From: JABCPE02 sp963518845
GTDB lineage: Bacteria > Bacteroidota > Bacteroidia > Flavobacteriales > Weeksellaceae
DNA length: 64,000 bases
NCBI GenBank assembly: GCA_963518845.1
Contig: CAUQKV010000005.1
Location: 1-64,000 of the forward strand
Direction of reading: 5' to 3'
Of this stretch, positions 35,683 to 45,031 are shown piece after piece. A model generated the notes under the pieces. That model ran no database searches, was not told the origin of the DNA, and saw only the letters and a list, made by a program, of their open reading frames with translations. A program made the translations under genes and the position numbers. Each line of letters begins with the position of its first letter. Position 1 is the first letter of the stretch.

Positions 35683-36543
35683 TTATTTTATCAATTTTTT
35701 AAGATAATCACCGTAACCGCTTTTTCCGTATTTTTCGGCAGATTTTAGGAGCTGTTCTTTGTTGATAAATCCTTTTTTGTAGGCAATCTCTTCGATGCAG
35801 GAGATTTTCACGCCTTGTCTTTTTTCAAGAACTTTCACGAATTCAGACGCCTCGTGAAGGGAATCAAAAGTCCCTGTATCAAGCCAAGCTGTTCCTCGGC
35901 TCATTACACCTACTTCTAACTGACCTTTTTCAAGATAAATTTTATTGATATCGGTAATTTCCAATTCTCCTCTCGCCGAAGGTTTTAGATTTTTAGCATA
36001 TTCCACCACTGAATTGTCATAGAAATAAAGACCAGGTACAGCGTAGTTGGACTTTGGCACGGCAGGTTTTTCTTCTATGGAAACGGCTTTTTGGTTTTCA
36101 TCAAACTCTACTACACCGTATCTTTCGGGGTCAGAAACAGGGTAGGCAAATACGCAGCCGCCTTTCACTTGGGTTTTGCTTTCCAGCAGCTGAGGAAGAC
36201 CAGAGCCATAGAAAATATTATCGCCCAAAACCAGCGCCACAGAATCTGACCCGATGAAATCTTCACCTAGAATAAACGCCTGAGCCAGCCCATCTGGAGA
36301 AGGCTGAACTTTGTATTCAAACTTGCACCCGATTTGTGAACCGTCTCCCAATAGTTTTTTGAAAGCCTCTTGGTCGTGCGGCGTAGTGATGATGAGTATT
36401 TCTCTGATTCCTGCCAATAGAAGGGTAGAAATAGGGAAATAAATCATAGGCTTGTCATATACAGGCATTAACTGCTTACTTACTGCGATAGTGAGCGGGT
36501 AGAGCCTTGTTCCAGAACCTCCCGCGAGAATTATTCCTTTCAT
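35683..36543 (-). CDS. rfbA: Glucose-1-phosphate thymidylyltransferase
   Basis: 286 residues. GGSGTRLYPLT (8-18) is the nucleotide-binding signature; KPMIYFPISTLLLAG, LVLGDNIFYG and IEEKPAVPKS are RfbA segments. It makes dTDP-glucose from dTTP and glucose-1-phosphate, the substrate of RfbB encoded in the same operon. It is the last gene of the unit, 9 bases after the preceding membrane protein gene. rfbC and rfbD, needed for rhamnose, are absent here. Confidence 0.95.
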   Translation of the reverse strand: MKGIILAGGSGTRLYPLTIAVSKQLMPVYDKPMIYFPISTLLLAGIREILIITTPHDQEAFKKLLGDGSQIGCKFEYKVQPSPDGLAQAFILGEDFIGSDSVALVLGDNIFYGSGLPQLLESKTQVKGGCVFAYPVSDPERYGVVEFDENQKAVSIEEKPAVPKSNYAVPGLYFYDNSVVEYAKNLKPSARGELEITDINKIYLEKGQLEVGVMSRGTAWLDTGTFDSLHEASEFVKVLEKRQGVKISCIEEIAYKKGFINKEQLLKSAEKYGKSGYGDYLKKLIK

Positions 36544-36552
36544 AGTATTTTA

Positions 36553-38145
36553 TTATTTTAGAAACTTGTTATAATCATTTTTATTTTTCACTAAATGTAA
36601 AGAATTGTTAGCATAATCAAAAACATAAAAAGGGAAATTTATATTCTTTTTACCTAAGATAAATCCTGTTTCGGTTTCTTTGATTTCTGTACGAGGTCTA
36701 TTGTTTAGTTTTTTCCCAAAAATAGAATATAAATAGGTGTCTTTGGTGCTGATAGTGTATACATTCCACCCATTTAGAGTAGCTTTTGGAGCATATATAT
36801 TTAGCATAGATACCACTTCATAAGGATCTTCTATAGTAGCTTCATCAGTGATGAGTTTATCATAATTTGTTTTATTTTCTATGATGATAATTTTTTCATC
36901 CTTTATATTTTGGGGAAGATGAGAGACTAAACTTTTGATGAGGTTTTTATTATAATTGCGAGCGTATATCCAAGAGTTTTTTTCAGAGATGACGCAAATG
37001 AAATTAGTAGATAAAAATAAAAATAATATAATTTTTAGAAAATTTTGATAATTTTTCTTTTTCGTAGAGGCTAAACCATTGTAAATTAAATATCCTAAAA
37101 GTAAGGAAGAAGAAATTTTGACCCAAAGTAAAATCCTGTTCTCAAAACTAAATGAGGTAACCGGATATTGAGAAATAAAGAAAATGATGATTGTCATTAA
37201 AAAAGCACTCAAAAACACTAAAAAATAGCGTTTTGGGATGGTTTTATCAAATTTACAGAAAATGGATACCATTCCAGAAATAACCAGCCCGAGAGCTAAC
37301 AAAATATAATCAACCCAAGAATAATCAGTAATGGCTAAGATGCTTTGTTTAGCAATATATGCAAAGTCAAGGATAAATAATTTTAAAAAAGAGAAAATTA
37401 CGATAAAACTACTTGAAAGACTAAAAGTAACCTTAGATGCGGCATAATCAAAATGCCCAGGATAGATGATTTTTACTAAGAAAAACTTATAAAATACAGC
37501 AATAAATAAACCTAAACCTATAGAAAGGGATAGTTTCAGGAGTATTTTTTCTCTGTTCGTAATTACTAAAATAAATATGGATAAAGGAATCAAAAATAAA
37601 TGCAACTCTTGGAATAGCAATGAAATTCCCAATAATATTCCAGATATCAAATGATAAACCAGATTATCTTTTGATGATAGGTATAATATACTTTGGAAAT
37701 ACCATATGTATATCAAATAAGCCCCACACATCACAAAAGAGAATAAATTAGATGAAGATAAAGGAAATACAGTGGCTAATATACATGCTAATAGTGTAAA
37801 AGCGCTATATTCACTAAAAAACTTATCTAAAATCAGTTTTAATAACCATGCCGCGATGGGAAATAGAAAATTATGAATGTAAAACAAAGGTGTCCAAAAT
37901 CCACCTAAATAAGTTGCGAATGTTATCACAATGGGAGAAATTGGGCGTGTGTGCCTGTTAGGGTCGGAAGTGTATAGATTATAAACTTCTGATATACTGT
38001 ATTTTCCTTCCTGATATTGATATAATATTTCTAAATGATTCAGGTCATCAGACAGCACAGCATTATCCCCAAGTAAGACAAATGTCCCTTGTAATAAGAT
38101 AAAAAATAATGCAGTTAATAAAAAAATAGTTTTTTCTATTTTCAT
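36553..38145 (-). CDS. Polytopic membrane protein, probable GT-C glycosyltransferase
   Basis: 530 residues with about 11-12 membrane helices in the first 390 residues and a soluble C-terminal part of about 140. LSDDLNHLE (about 32-40) in the first extracytoplasmic loop fits the acidic motif of GT-C enzymes, which use polyprenyl-phosphate sugars outside the inner membrane. A flippase or polymerase is a less likely alternative. Its ATG overlaps the wecE stop (ATGA), so translation is coupled. Strongly AT-rich. Confidence 0.65.
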   Translation of the reverse strand: MKIEKTIFLLTALFFILLQGTFVLLGDNAVLSDDLNHLEILYQYQEGKYSISEVYNLYTSDPNRHTRPISPIVITFATYLGGFWTPLFYIHNFLFPIAAWLLKLILDKFFSEYSAFTLLACILATVFPLSSSNLFSFVMCGAYLIYIWYFQSILYLSSKDNLVYHLISGILLGISLLFQELHLFLIPLSIFILVITNREKILLKLSLSIGLGLFIAVFYKFFLVKIIYPGHFDYAASKVTFSLSSSFIVIFSFLKLFILDFAYIAKQSILAITDYSWVDYILLALGLVISGMVSIFCKFDKTIPKRYFLVFLSAFLMTIIIFFISQYPVTSFSFENRILLWVKISSSLLLGYLIYNGLASTKKKNYQNFLKIILFLFLSTNFICVISEKNSWIYARNYNKNLIKSLVSHLPQNIKDEKIIIIENKTNYDKLITDEATIEDPYEVVSMLNIYAPKATLNGWNVYTISTKDTYLYSIFGKKLNNRPRTEIKETETGFILGKKNINFPFYVFDYANNSLHLVKNKNDYNKFLK

Positions 38146-39284
38146 AATTCTTTTATCGTGTTGATGATGTATTCTACCTGTTCATCGGTAAGCTCATAGA
38201 AAAGAGGAAGCCTTACGAGACAATCAGAAAACATGTCTGAGTTCGGAAGCTCGCTTTTTCGGATAGAATATTTTTCATAATAAGAACTTTTGTGCAGCGA
38301 AAGATAATGAAAAACAGATAGAATTCCTTTGTCTTTTAGGTGTTGGATGAATTTGGTTCTGTCATCTACATTATCACAAACGAGATAAAACATATGGGCG
38401 TTGTTAGTCGCATATTCTGGAACGAGAGGAAGTTTTGGTTTTTTAATCGAAACAGGTTCAAAGCTGGAAAGTCCCTCGTAATAACAATTCCAAATTTTGA
38501 TTCTTTTATCCTGAATGTCTTTCATGTTTTCTATCTGAGCCCAAAGAAAAGCAGAGATAATTTCACTCGGCAGGAAAGAAGACCCTGTGTCTACCCAACT
38601 GTATTTATCTACTTCGCCTCTGAAAAACTGTGAACGGTTTGTCCCTTTTTCCCAGATGATTTCAGCTCTTTGGATAAAGCGGTCATCATTGATACAGAGC
38701 ATACCGCCTTCGCCTGAAATAATATTTTTGGTCTCATGAAACGAAAAAGCTGAAATATGACCAATGCTTCCCAGTGCTTTTCTTGTTCCATCTTTGGAAA
38801 TATAGTAGCTGTCAATGGCTTGTGCAGCATCTTCTATTACGATGATTCCGTGTTTGTTAGCAATGGACATTATTTTATCCATATCACACGCTATACCAGC
38901 GTAATGAACCACCACGATTGCTTTGGTTTTTTCTGTGATTAAAGCCTCTATTTGGTCAGCATCTATATTAGGATTGTCAGAATAAGAATCTGCAAAAACG
39001 ATATCTGCACCTTGTCTTACAAAGGCTAGTGCAGTGGATACGAAAGTAAAACTAGGAACGATGACCTCGTCACCTACCTTGATATCTGCTAAAATAGCAG
39101 CCATCTCCAATGCATCTGTACAGGAAGTGGTAAGCAGTGTTTTTTTGAAACCAAATTCTTTCTCGAAGAATTCTTGACATTTTTTGGTGAAGAATCCATT
39201 TCCAGAGATTTTCCCTGATTTTACAGCTTCTTCTATATATTGCATTTCTTTACCAGTAAGGTAAGGTTTGTTGAATGGTATCAT
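38142..39284 (-). CDS. wecE: dTDP-4-amino-4,6-dideoxygalactose transaminase
   Basis: 380 residues. IPFNKPYLTGKEMQYIEEAV at the start followed by SGKISGNGFFTKKCQ is characteristic of RffA/WecE. The PLP aldimine lysine is in SFHETKNIISGEGG near residue 185, and EDAAQAIDSYY carries the PLP-binding aspartate. It converts dTDP-4-keto-6-deoxyglucose (made by RfbB in this operon) to dTDP-4-amino-4,6-dideoxygalactose. Both ends overlap neighbours by ATGA. Regiochemistry is inferred from family. Confidence 0.9.
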   Translation of the reverse strand: MIPFNKPYLTGKEMQYIEEAVKSGKISGNGFFTKKCQEFFEKEFGFKKTLLTTSCTDALEMAAILADIKVGDEVIVPSFTFVSTALAFVRQGADIVFADSYSDNPNIDADQIEALITEKTKAIVVVHYAGIACDMDKIMSIANKHGIIVIEDAAQAIDSYYISKDGTRKALGSIGHISAFSFHETKNIISGEGGMLCINDDRFIQRAEIIWEKGTNRSQFFRGEVDKYSWVDTGSSFLPSEIISAFLWAQIENMKDIQDKRIKIWNCYYEGLSSFEPVSIKKPKLPLVPEYATNNAHMFYLVCDNVDDRTKFIQHLKDKGILSVFHYLSLHKSSYYEKYSIRKSELPNSDMFSDCLVRLPLFYELTDEQVEYIINTIKEL

Positions 39285-40507
39285 AAGCTATAGTATAAAA
39301 ATTTTATATCATTAAAGATTATCGGAATTATTGCAATTATAATTATTAATAAGAATTTATTATTACTAAGTTTTAAATATCGGCAACCTGTCAAAACGGA
39401 GATAAAAAGCATCATTTCTATTCCTGAAAGCCAGCGCGTTTCTACATGAGAATAAGCCACAAAACAAAATATAAAACAAAAGTATAAAAAAGGCAGCAAA
39501 AAGAAGTTTTTTCTAAACAAAAATATTAAAGGAATGAGTATAAAACCACCTATTGTCTTAAAGTAGAATTTGAAAAGAAAAAGCAGATTAAACAAAGTCA
39601 TTTTTATGAGCTGCACAGGATGGTTGAAGACAACATCGAGGAAGCCTTTCGGAAGGCTGTTTTCTCCATTTTGTTTTAAATATTCTCTTACATCATCAAA
39701 GGTATTAGCCCTCCAGATAGACCATGGTCTGATATTAAAAATACCAGTGCTCTTTTCTATTTCTGAAATAGCTAAATGGTTTTTCTGAATCCAGTTGACA
39801 TCTTCAGGGTTTTTGTTGTAAAAACTAAGACCATTCCCAGCTATGATAGAAGGAAAATGGATAATAAGTATAGTGAAAACGAGAGGAATAACGAAATAGA
39901 TTAGGTTTTTCACTTTTGCATTAGAATAGTATATCATGTATAAAATGAAAGGAAAAAACAGAATGGCTATTTCACGAGTACCAAGACATAATCCGAGTAT
40001 AAAACCTATGATAGAGAAATAATAATGTTTAGGCGACTCAATATTTTTAATGGAAAAGTATATGATGATAAGGTATAACAATCCCATGAACGAATCATCA
40101 TTGGCTAAAATATTAATGAATTTTTGGCTGATGATATAAAAAATGTAAATACTACAAAGGAAGTAGGTGAAATAGATGTTAATATCAAACCTAATGGATA
40201 TTTTGTATAATAAATATACGCCTAAAATAATGGTCAAAATAATACACAAACTATTGAATATGATAAAAGTCTCCTTAACATCTCCAACTAGCAAATAGAT
40301 AGGATAAAGAGCAAAATTATACATTACAGAAGTCCCTTTTTCTATTTCAGAATATGCTCCATTGGAAATAAATCTTTGGAATAGCTCCATATATAGATCT
40401 CCATCCGTGATGGCACTCCAGTCTTTATTTAAAAAGAGAAAAGCACAGATTCCTATTTTTAGTAATAGAAAAGGAACAAGCACAAAATAGAAATTTATAG
40501 TTTTCAT
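39281..40507 (-). CDS. Polytopic membrane protein, probable GT-C glycosyltransferase
   Basis: 408 residues with about ten membrane helices. ITDGDLYMELFQRF near residue 33 gives an acidic pair in the first outer loop, as in GT-C/PMT-like enzymes. A second outer loop (about 215-265) is the likely acceptor region. Donor and acceptor are unknown. It is separated from the acyltransferase gene by 17 bases and overlaps wecE by four. Confidence 0.6.
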   Translation of the reverse strand: MKTINFYFVLVPFLLLKIGICAFLFLNKDWSAITDGDLYMELFQRFISNGAYSEIEKGTSVMYNFALYPIYLLVGDVKETFIIFNSLCIILTIILGVYLLYKISIRFDINIYFTYFLCSIYIFYIISQKFINILANDDSFMGLLYLIIIYFSIKNIESPKHYYFSIIGFILGLCLGTREIAILFFPFILYMIYYSNAKVKNLIYFVIPLVFTILIIHFPSIIAGNGLSFYNKNPEDVNWIQKNHLAISEIEKSTGIFNIRPWSIWRANTFDDVREYLKQNGENSLPKGFLDVVFNHPVQLIKMTLFNLLFLFKFYFKTIGGFILIPLIFLFRKNFFLLPFLYFCFIFCFVAYSHVETRWLSGIEMMLFISVLTGCRYLKLSNNKFLLIIIIAIIPIIFNDIKFLYYSL

Positions 40508-40524
40508 CTTAGTTTATATAAAAA

Positions 40525-41691
40525 TTATAATCTTGAATATTTTTTTTCTTTAAGCACCAAAAATTTTTTCTCTATATAATTATATGAAAAATAACTAATG
40601 AAAAGAGTGATTCCGATAGTTAAAATATACTGCATGGTGAGTAGAAAAATCATTGCCCCCCCCCCCCTGTTTATGGGGAATATAAGTATTTTTAAATATT
40701 CTAAAACAGGAAAAACTAAAAACATGATAAAAGGGTGATACATGTATATTCCGTAAGATATTTTTCCCATTTCATCAAAAATCTTTGAACAAAAATAAAA
40801 ATGATTATTAACCGTCAAAATAATAAAAGACAAGAAAAATATACTGATAACAAAAGACTGCGTATATTTATCAAAAACAGAAAAAAATGATAGGATAAGG
40901 ATGATTAGTAAATTGATAATATAGAAAATCTTTTTATCTATGATAGGACTTATTTTTTTGAAATAAGAAGAATTAATAAACAGCCCGCCAATACAGCCTA
41001 TGAATAAATATTCATATCTAAAAACAGCAAAAAAATCTACTTTCAAGAAAAAATTTAAAATAAAAAGAAGAATAACGCTTAATACCAGCCATAAATAAGG
41101 CCTACTTCTAAAAACAAATAATAATAAAACAGGCCAAAATAAATAAAATTGTTCCTCGATAGATACAGACCATGTCTGAGAGCCGCCTACTAATGTGATG
41201 CCTTCGGAAAGTCCATAATTAGATAAAAATCCTAAATAAGACCAAAAAGTTTTTGGTGAACTATAATCTGTAGCGAGAACCGCTTTGTAATAGGTGTTTG
41301 GGAAAGTTTCAAATAAGCCGAAATAAGCCGAAATAAAAGGGATAACGAACAAAGAAAGCCCTATGATAATGTAGTATAAAGGCCAGATTCTCAGAACCCG
41401 TCTCATATAGAATTTTTGAAAATCAAAAACACCAAATTTCTTTTTTTCTCGAATGATTAAATGTGTGATTAGAAAACCACTCAATACAAAGAAAAAATAT
41501 ACAGAGTGCTTCCCCAAAGACTGGATGAAATGATAAAAATGCACATTATTTGCAAGGGAATATGTGTCATTTAATGACGCGTTTCTATCATCATATTTTA
41601 GTAGCTCTATATGATGAACTAAAACTCCCAATGCTGCAACAGCCCGAAGTTCATTCAGGCCTTTTAGAAAGATATTGTCATTTTTCATCAT
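40525..41691 (-). CDS. Acyltransferase 3 family (OafA/YrhL-like), predicted phase variable
   Basis: 388 residues, about ten membrane helices. GLNELRAVAALGVLVHHIEL (11-30) is the family signature with the active-site histidines, and SVEEQFY-like text (WSVSIEEQFYLFWP) near 174 is the second. Such proteins transfer acetyl or other acyl groups onto surface sugars. A run of 12 G on the coding strand codes for Gly343-345. Loss of one G gives GGG CAA TGA, an immediate stop; gain of one G gives a stop 19 codons later. Either removes the last membrane helix. A 10-base tandem repeat lies at 41311-41336. Its ATG overlaps the preceding stop. Confidence 0.88.
   Translation of the reverse strand: MMKNDNIFLKGLNELRAVAALGVLVHHIELLKYDDRNASLNDTYSLANNVHFYHFIQSLGKHSVYFFFVLSGFLITHLIIREKKKFGVFDFQKFYMRRVLRIWPLYYIIIGLSLFVIPFISAYFGLFETFPNTYYKAVLATDYSSPKTFWSYLGFLSNYGLSEGITLVGGSQTWSVSIEEQFYLFWPVLLLFVFRSRPYLWLVLSVILLFILNFFLKVDFFAVFRYEYLFIGCIGGLFINSSYFKKISPIIDKKIFYIINLLIILILSFFSVFDKYTQSFVISIFFLSFIILTVNNHFYFCSKIFDEMGKISYGIYMYHPFIMFLVFPVLEYLKILIFPINRGGGAMIFLLTMQYILTIGITLFISYFSYNYIEKKFLVLKEKKYSRL
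40656..40667. repeat. Homopolymer C12 (G12 on coding strand) in the acyltransferase gene
   Basis: Twelve consecutive C on the plus strand, the only such GC homopolymer I see in this AT-rich window. The reading frame is open at 12; 11 or 13 bases would truncate the protein. Confidence 0.95.
41311..41336. repeat. 10-base tandem repeat in the acyltransferase gene
   Basis: Unit AAATAAGCCG present 2.6 times. The unit is not a multiple of three, so gain or loss of a copy would shift the frame. Confidence 0.8.
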
Positions 41692-42320
41692 CTTACAAAT
41701 CTTGCAGGATTTCCTACATATAGTCCTTTTTCTTCGATATTTTTTATTACAACTGTTCCGCCTCCTGTTCTTGTTCCTTCAGTGATAGATATATTGTCTA
41801 TTATTATAGAATTTATGCCTATTATACATTGTTCTTTTATGTCCACAAATCCTGCTACAGAGACGCATGGAGAGATAAAGGTATGAGTTCCCACTATGGT
41901 GTCATGAGCAATACTGCTGGAAATATTAATCAAAACATTATTTCCGATTTTTACATTTTGGTCAATCACACATCTTGGATAGATGACCGTTCCAGCTCCT
42001 ATTTCAGCGGAAGGATCTACATAACAGGAGGAATGAATAAACTTATAGAAAGGAATATCATTATGATATTTTTCAAACAGTATCTTTCTGGTATTCATGT
42101 GGTTATATCCCACACCTATCAGCAGTTCATCAAAACTATTTTTCGAATATTCTTCTAAAATATCATTAGTCCCACCAATAACCGAAATAGAGTTGATAAT
42201 AGTCCATTTTGGCTGGAAATCATCAAAAAAAGCAACCACTTTATCCTCTGTATCCGTGTGTACATGGTGGGCTATCTGCTGTCCTAAGTGTGCAGAACCT
42301 ATTATAGCTATTCGTTTCAA
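41688..42320 (-). CDS. PglD/NeuD-like sugar N- or O-acyltransferase
   Basis: 210 residues. A Rossmann-like lead (IAIIGSAHLGQQIA) is followed by a left-handed beta-helix of hexapeptide repeats (GAGTVIYPRCVIDQNVKIG and onward), the two-part design of PglD and NeuD. His138 in the SSIAHDT segment fits the catalytic histidine position. PglD acetylates a UDP-4-amino sugar; here the likely acceptor is the dTDP-4-amino sugar from WecE. This is an inference from context. The stop overlaps the acyltransferase start. Confidence 0.82.
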   Translation of the reverse strand: MKRIAIIGSAHLGQQIAHHVHTDTEDKVVAFFDDFQPKWTIINSISVIGGTNDILEEYSKNSFDELLIGVGYNHMNTRKILFEKYHNDIPFYKFIHSSCYVDPSAEIGAGTVIYPRCVIDQNVKIGNNVLINISSSIAHDTIVGTHTFISPCVSVAGFVDIKEQCIIGINSIIIDNISITEGTRTGGGTVVIKNIEEKGLYVGNPARFVR

Positions 42321-42326
42321 TTTAGA

Positions 42327-43022
42327 TTAAATATTTTTGCTTATATAATTTTTTGCTTCCGTCCCAGTATTAAATATTAGATCCAATATGGAGACATTAG
42401 GCATAAAATCTCCATTAATTTGTTCATATTCAGGATATCCACTATAATCCATCCATTCTACATCTATTCCATTTAGTTTGAATAAACTCTCATCTATATA
42501 AGATTTAGCAGCAGGTCCAGATAAATATACTTCACTTCCAAGTTGTTTACAGATATTGAGAAGTTTTTCATTTTTACCTTCAATCAATTCAAAATCAGAA
42601 TCTCTTTTTATTTCTGTTTTTATTTCTAGGAAACCACATATTTCTCGAATTAAATACTCATTAATGTCAGTTAGCCTATCCATTTCCCCTGCTTTATTAT
42701 ATAGCTGTTCTATCCAAGGAAAGACCTCTTTAAAGTATTTGGATTTAGCGTATGACATTTGTAGGGTTCTAAGATGTTTTATATACCAATTTTTATGTTT
42801 ATCGCTAATAAAAGTATTGTCAATTGATTGAAGTAGGGAGTTGCTTTGTACAGGTATGGTAAGCCATTGTTGACCCTGATTTGTTTTTATGATATTACGA
42901 TTTCTCCAATCATTCTTTGTATATTGGACATGATCATATAAAACAAAAAAATCAACGCTTTTAATCATGTCAAAATATCCTCTCCATGGAATATAATTTG
43001 ATTGTAAAATAGCTGTTTTCAT
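42327..43022 (-). CDS. WbqC-like family protein
   Basis: 231 residues, soluble. AILQSNYIPWRGYFDMIKSV at the start and FVLYDHVQYTKNDWRNRN match the WbqC-like family, found in many O-antigen and capsule loci. GSEVYLSGPAAKSYIDE near 170 is another conserved segment. Members have been suggested to modify amino sugars, but no reaction is firmly known to me. Gaps of 6 and 14 bases to its neighbours place it inside the operon. Confidence 0.85.
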   Translation of the reverse strand: MKTAILQSNYIPWRGYFDMIKSVDFFVLYDHVQYTKNDWRNRNIIKTNQGQQWLTIPVQSNSLLQSIDNTFISDKHKNWYIKHLRTLQMSYAKSKYFKEVFPWIEQLYNKAGEMDRLTDINEYLIREICGFLEIKTEIKRDSDFELIEGKNEKLLNICKQLGSEVYLSGPAAKSYIDESLFKLNGIDVEWMDYSGYPEYEQINGDFMPNVSILDLIFNTGTEAKNYISKNI

Positions 43023-43036
43023 ATTTTTGAGTTTAA

Positions 43037-43948
43037 TTACACTTCTTCATCAATGATAAATGTAGGTCGGCCTTTTGCTTGGTCAAAAGTTTTTCCTAAA
43101 TATACTCCTACAATGCCTATACCGCTGATGATAATTCCCGATAAAAACCAAATGGATAATATCAGTGAACTAAAACCTGGCTGTGCTATTTTCCCTGTAA
43201 GAGCCAGATATAAATAGTATATTCCTACAATGAAAGACAAAACAGATATACTTAATCCAAAGTTTATAAACAACCTAAGCGGCTTATCCGAAAAAGATAT
43301 AATAACATTGAAAGCTTGTTTAAAAAGCCTTCCCACACTATATGTAGATTTTCCTTCCTCGCGTTCTCCATGTTCTATCGGAATGGAAACACTCTTAAAC
43401 CCAATCCAGTTAATGAATAACGAAAAGAATTTGACATAGTCTTTCATATCTAGAATGGACTTAATGGTCTTTTGGTGATAAATCCCAAAATTCGCTACAT
43501 TGTTATCAAAATTTGCTCCCGATAGGTAATTAAACACCTTGTAGAACAATCTGGATGTTAATTTCTTTAGAAATTTGTCTTTTCGGTTTTCTCTCTGTCC
43601 TAGGACAATATCGTATCCTTCCAGCGCTTTTTTGTAGAGCTTGGCTATTTCTTTCGGCTGGTCCTGCATATCGCAGTCCATTACTACTACCCAGTCGCCT
43701 TTTGCTCTTGTAAGTCCAGCAAAAATAGCACTATGCTGACCAAAATTTCTGCTCAGACGAATGCTTTTTATCTTAGAATTTTGGCTGGAAAGCACTTTCA
43801 TCACTTCCCAAGAGTTGTCAGGACTTCGGTCATCTACCAATATGATTTCGTAGTCCTCGCCGATTCTCTCCATTACTAAATTAATTTCAGAAACGAGAAT
43901 CGGAAGGATTTTTTCAGCTCGGTAAACAGGACTTACAATAGAAATCAT
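43037..43948 (-). CDS. Polyprenyl-phosphate glycosyltransferase (GT2, DPM/GtrB-like)
   Basis: 303 residues. VSPVYRAEKILPILVSEIN at the start, LVDDRSPDNSWEVM and VMDCDMQDQPKEI carry the GT-A metal and nucleotide motifs. Two membrane helices (about 230-255 and 263-290) near the C-terminus match GtrB/ArnC-type enzymes. Such enzymes load a sugar onto undecaprenyl phosphate on the inner face, feeding GT-C transferases on the outer face, two of which may be encoded in this operon. Its start overlaps the rfbB stop by one base. Confidence 0.87.
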   Translation of the reverse strand: MISIVSPVYRAEKILPILVSEINLVMERIGEDYEIILVDDRSPDNSWEVMKVLSSQNSKIKSIRLSRNFGQHSAIFAGLTRAKGDWVVVMDCDMQDQPKEIAKLYKKALEGYDIVLGQRENRKDKFLKKLTSRLFYKVFNYLSGANFDNNVANFGIYHQKTIKSILDMKDYVKFFSLFINWIGFKSVSIPIEHGEREEGKSTYSVGRLFKQAFNVIISFSDKPLRLFINFGLSISVLSFIVGIYYLYLALTGKIAQPGFSSLILSIWFLSGIIISGIGIVGVYLGKTFDQAKGRPTFIIDEEV

Positions 43949-45027
43949 TAGCTATACTGTTTTTCGTAGTATTTTTGGTATTCTCCGCTGGTTACATGCT
44001 CCAACCAATCTTTATTGCTCAGGAACCAATCGATGGTTTTAGCTAGACCTTCTTCAAAGGTTACAGAAGGCTTCCATCCCAAATCTTTATTCAGTTTTGT
44101 AGCATCTATAGCATAGCGTTTGTCATGCCCTGGGCGGTCTTTCACAAAAGTGATTAGCTTTTCTGAATAGCCAGCAGGATTTCCAAGTTTTGCATCCATT
44201 TGTTTAATCAATTCCTTGATTAAATCAATATTCTGCCATTCATTAAATCCACCGATGTTGTAAGTTTCTCCTGTTTTCGCTTCATGGAAAATTTGGAAAA
44301 TAGCACGAGCGTGGTCTATCACGAACAGCCAGTCGCGGGTATATTTACCATCACCATAGATTGGCAGTGGTTTTTCGTTGAGAATATTAGAAATACAAAG
44401 CGGAATCAGTTTCTCTGGAAAATGATTTGGGCCATAGTTGTTAGAACAGTTGGAAACAATGTAAGGAAGCCCATAAGTGTTTCCATAAGCTCTTACCAAA
44501 TGGTCGCTGGCAGCTTTACTCGCAGAATACGGAGATTTTGGGTCGTAAGGCGTTTCCTCAGTGAAAAATCCTGTTTCTCCCAAAGCACCATACACTTCAT
44601 CCGTAGAAACATGGTAGAAAAGATTTTTTCTCGATTCGTTAGGAAATCTTCCATGCGTGTGCTCTGGATTCAGTGTCCAAAATTCTTTACAAAGATTAAG
44701 AAGATTAGCAGTCCCCATTACATTGGTATTGATGAAAGCATTTGGGTCTGTGATACTTCTATCCACATGGCTTTCCGCAGCGAGATGTATCACCGCGTCT
44801 GGATTATGTTTTTCAAAAACTTTTTTTAGTTCTTCAGGTTTTGTAATGTCTGCTTTTTCAAAGATATAGTTTGGGTCCTTTTCTATATCTTTCAAGTTTT
44901 CAAGGTTTCCTGCGTATGTAAGGGCATCAAGGTTGATGATTTTCGTTTGCGGGAGATTTTTCACAAACTCACGAACAACATGAGAACCGATAAATCCTGC
45001 TCCGCCAGTGATAATGATAGATTTCAT
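43948..45027 (-). CDS. rfbB: dTDP-glucose 4,6-dehydratase
   Basis: 359 residues of the extended SDR type. ITGGAGFIGSHVVREF (5-20) binds NAD; AAESHVDRSI and YSASKAASDHLVRAY (YxxxK) hold the catalytic residues; HVSTDEVYGALG supplies the TDE triad part. The product dTDP-4-keto-6-deoxyglucose is the WecE substrate. It lies 4 bases after the DUF4261 gene. Confidence 0.95.
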   Translation of the reverse strand: MKSIIITGGAGFIGSHVVREFVKNLPQTKIINLDALTYAGNLENLKDIEKDPNYIFEKADITKPEELKKVFEKHNPDAVIHLAAESHVDRSITDPNAFINTNVMGTANLLNLCKEFWTLNPEHTHGRFPNESRKNLFYHVSTDEVYGALGETGFFTEETPYDPKSPYSASKAASDHLVRAYGNTYGLPYIVSNCSNNYGPNHFPEKLIPLCISNILNEKPLPIYGDGKYTRDWLFVIDHARAIFQIFHEAKTGETYNIGGFNEWQNIDLIKELIKQMDAKLGNPAGYSEKLITFVKDRPGHDKRYAIDATKLNKDLGWKPSVTFEEGLAKTIDWFLSNKDWLEHVTSGEYQKYYEKQYS

Positions 45028-45031
45028 AATT

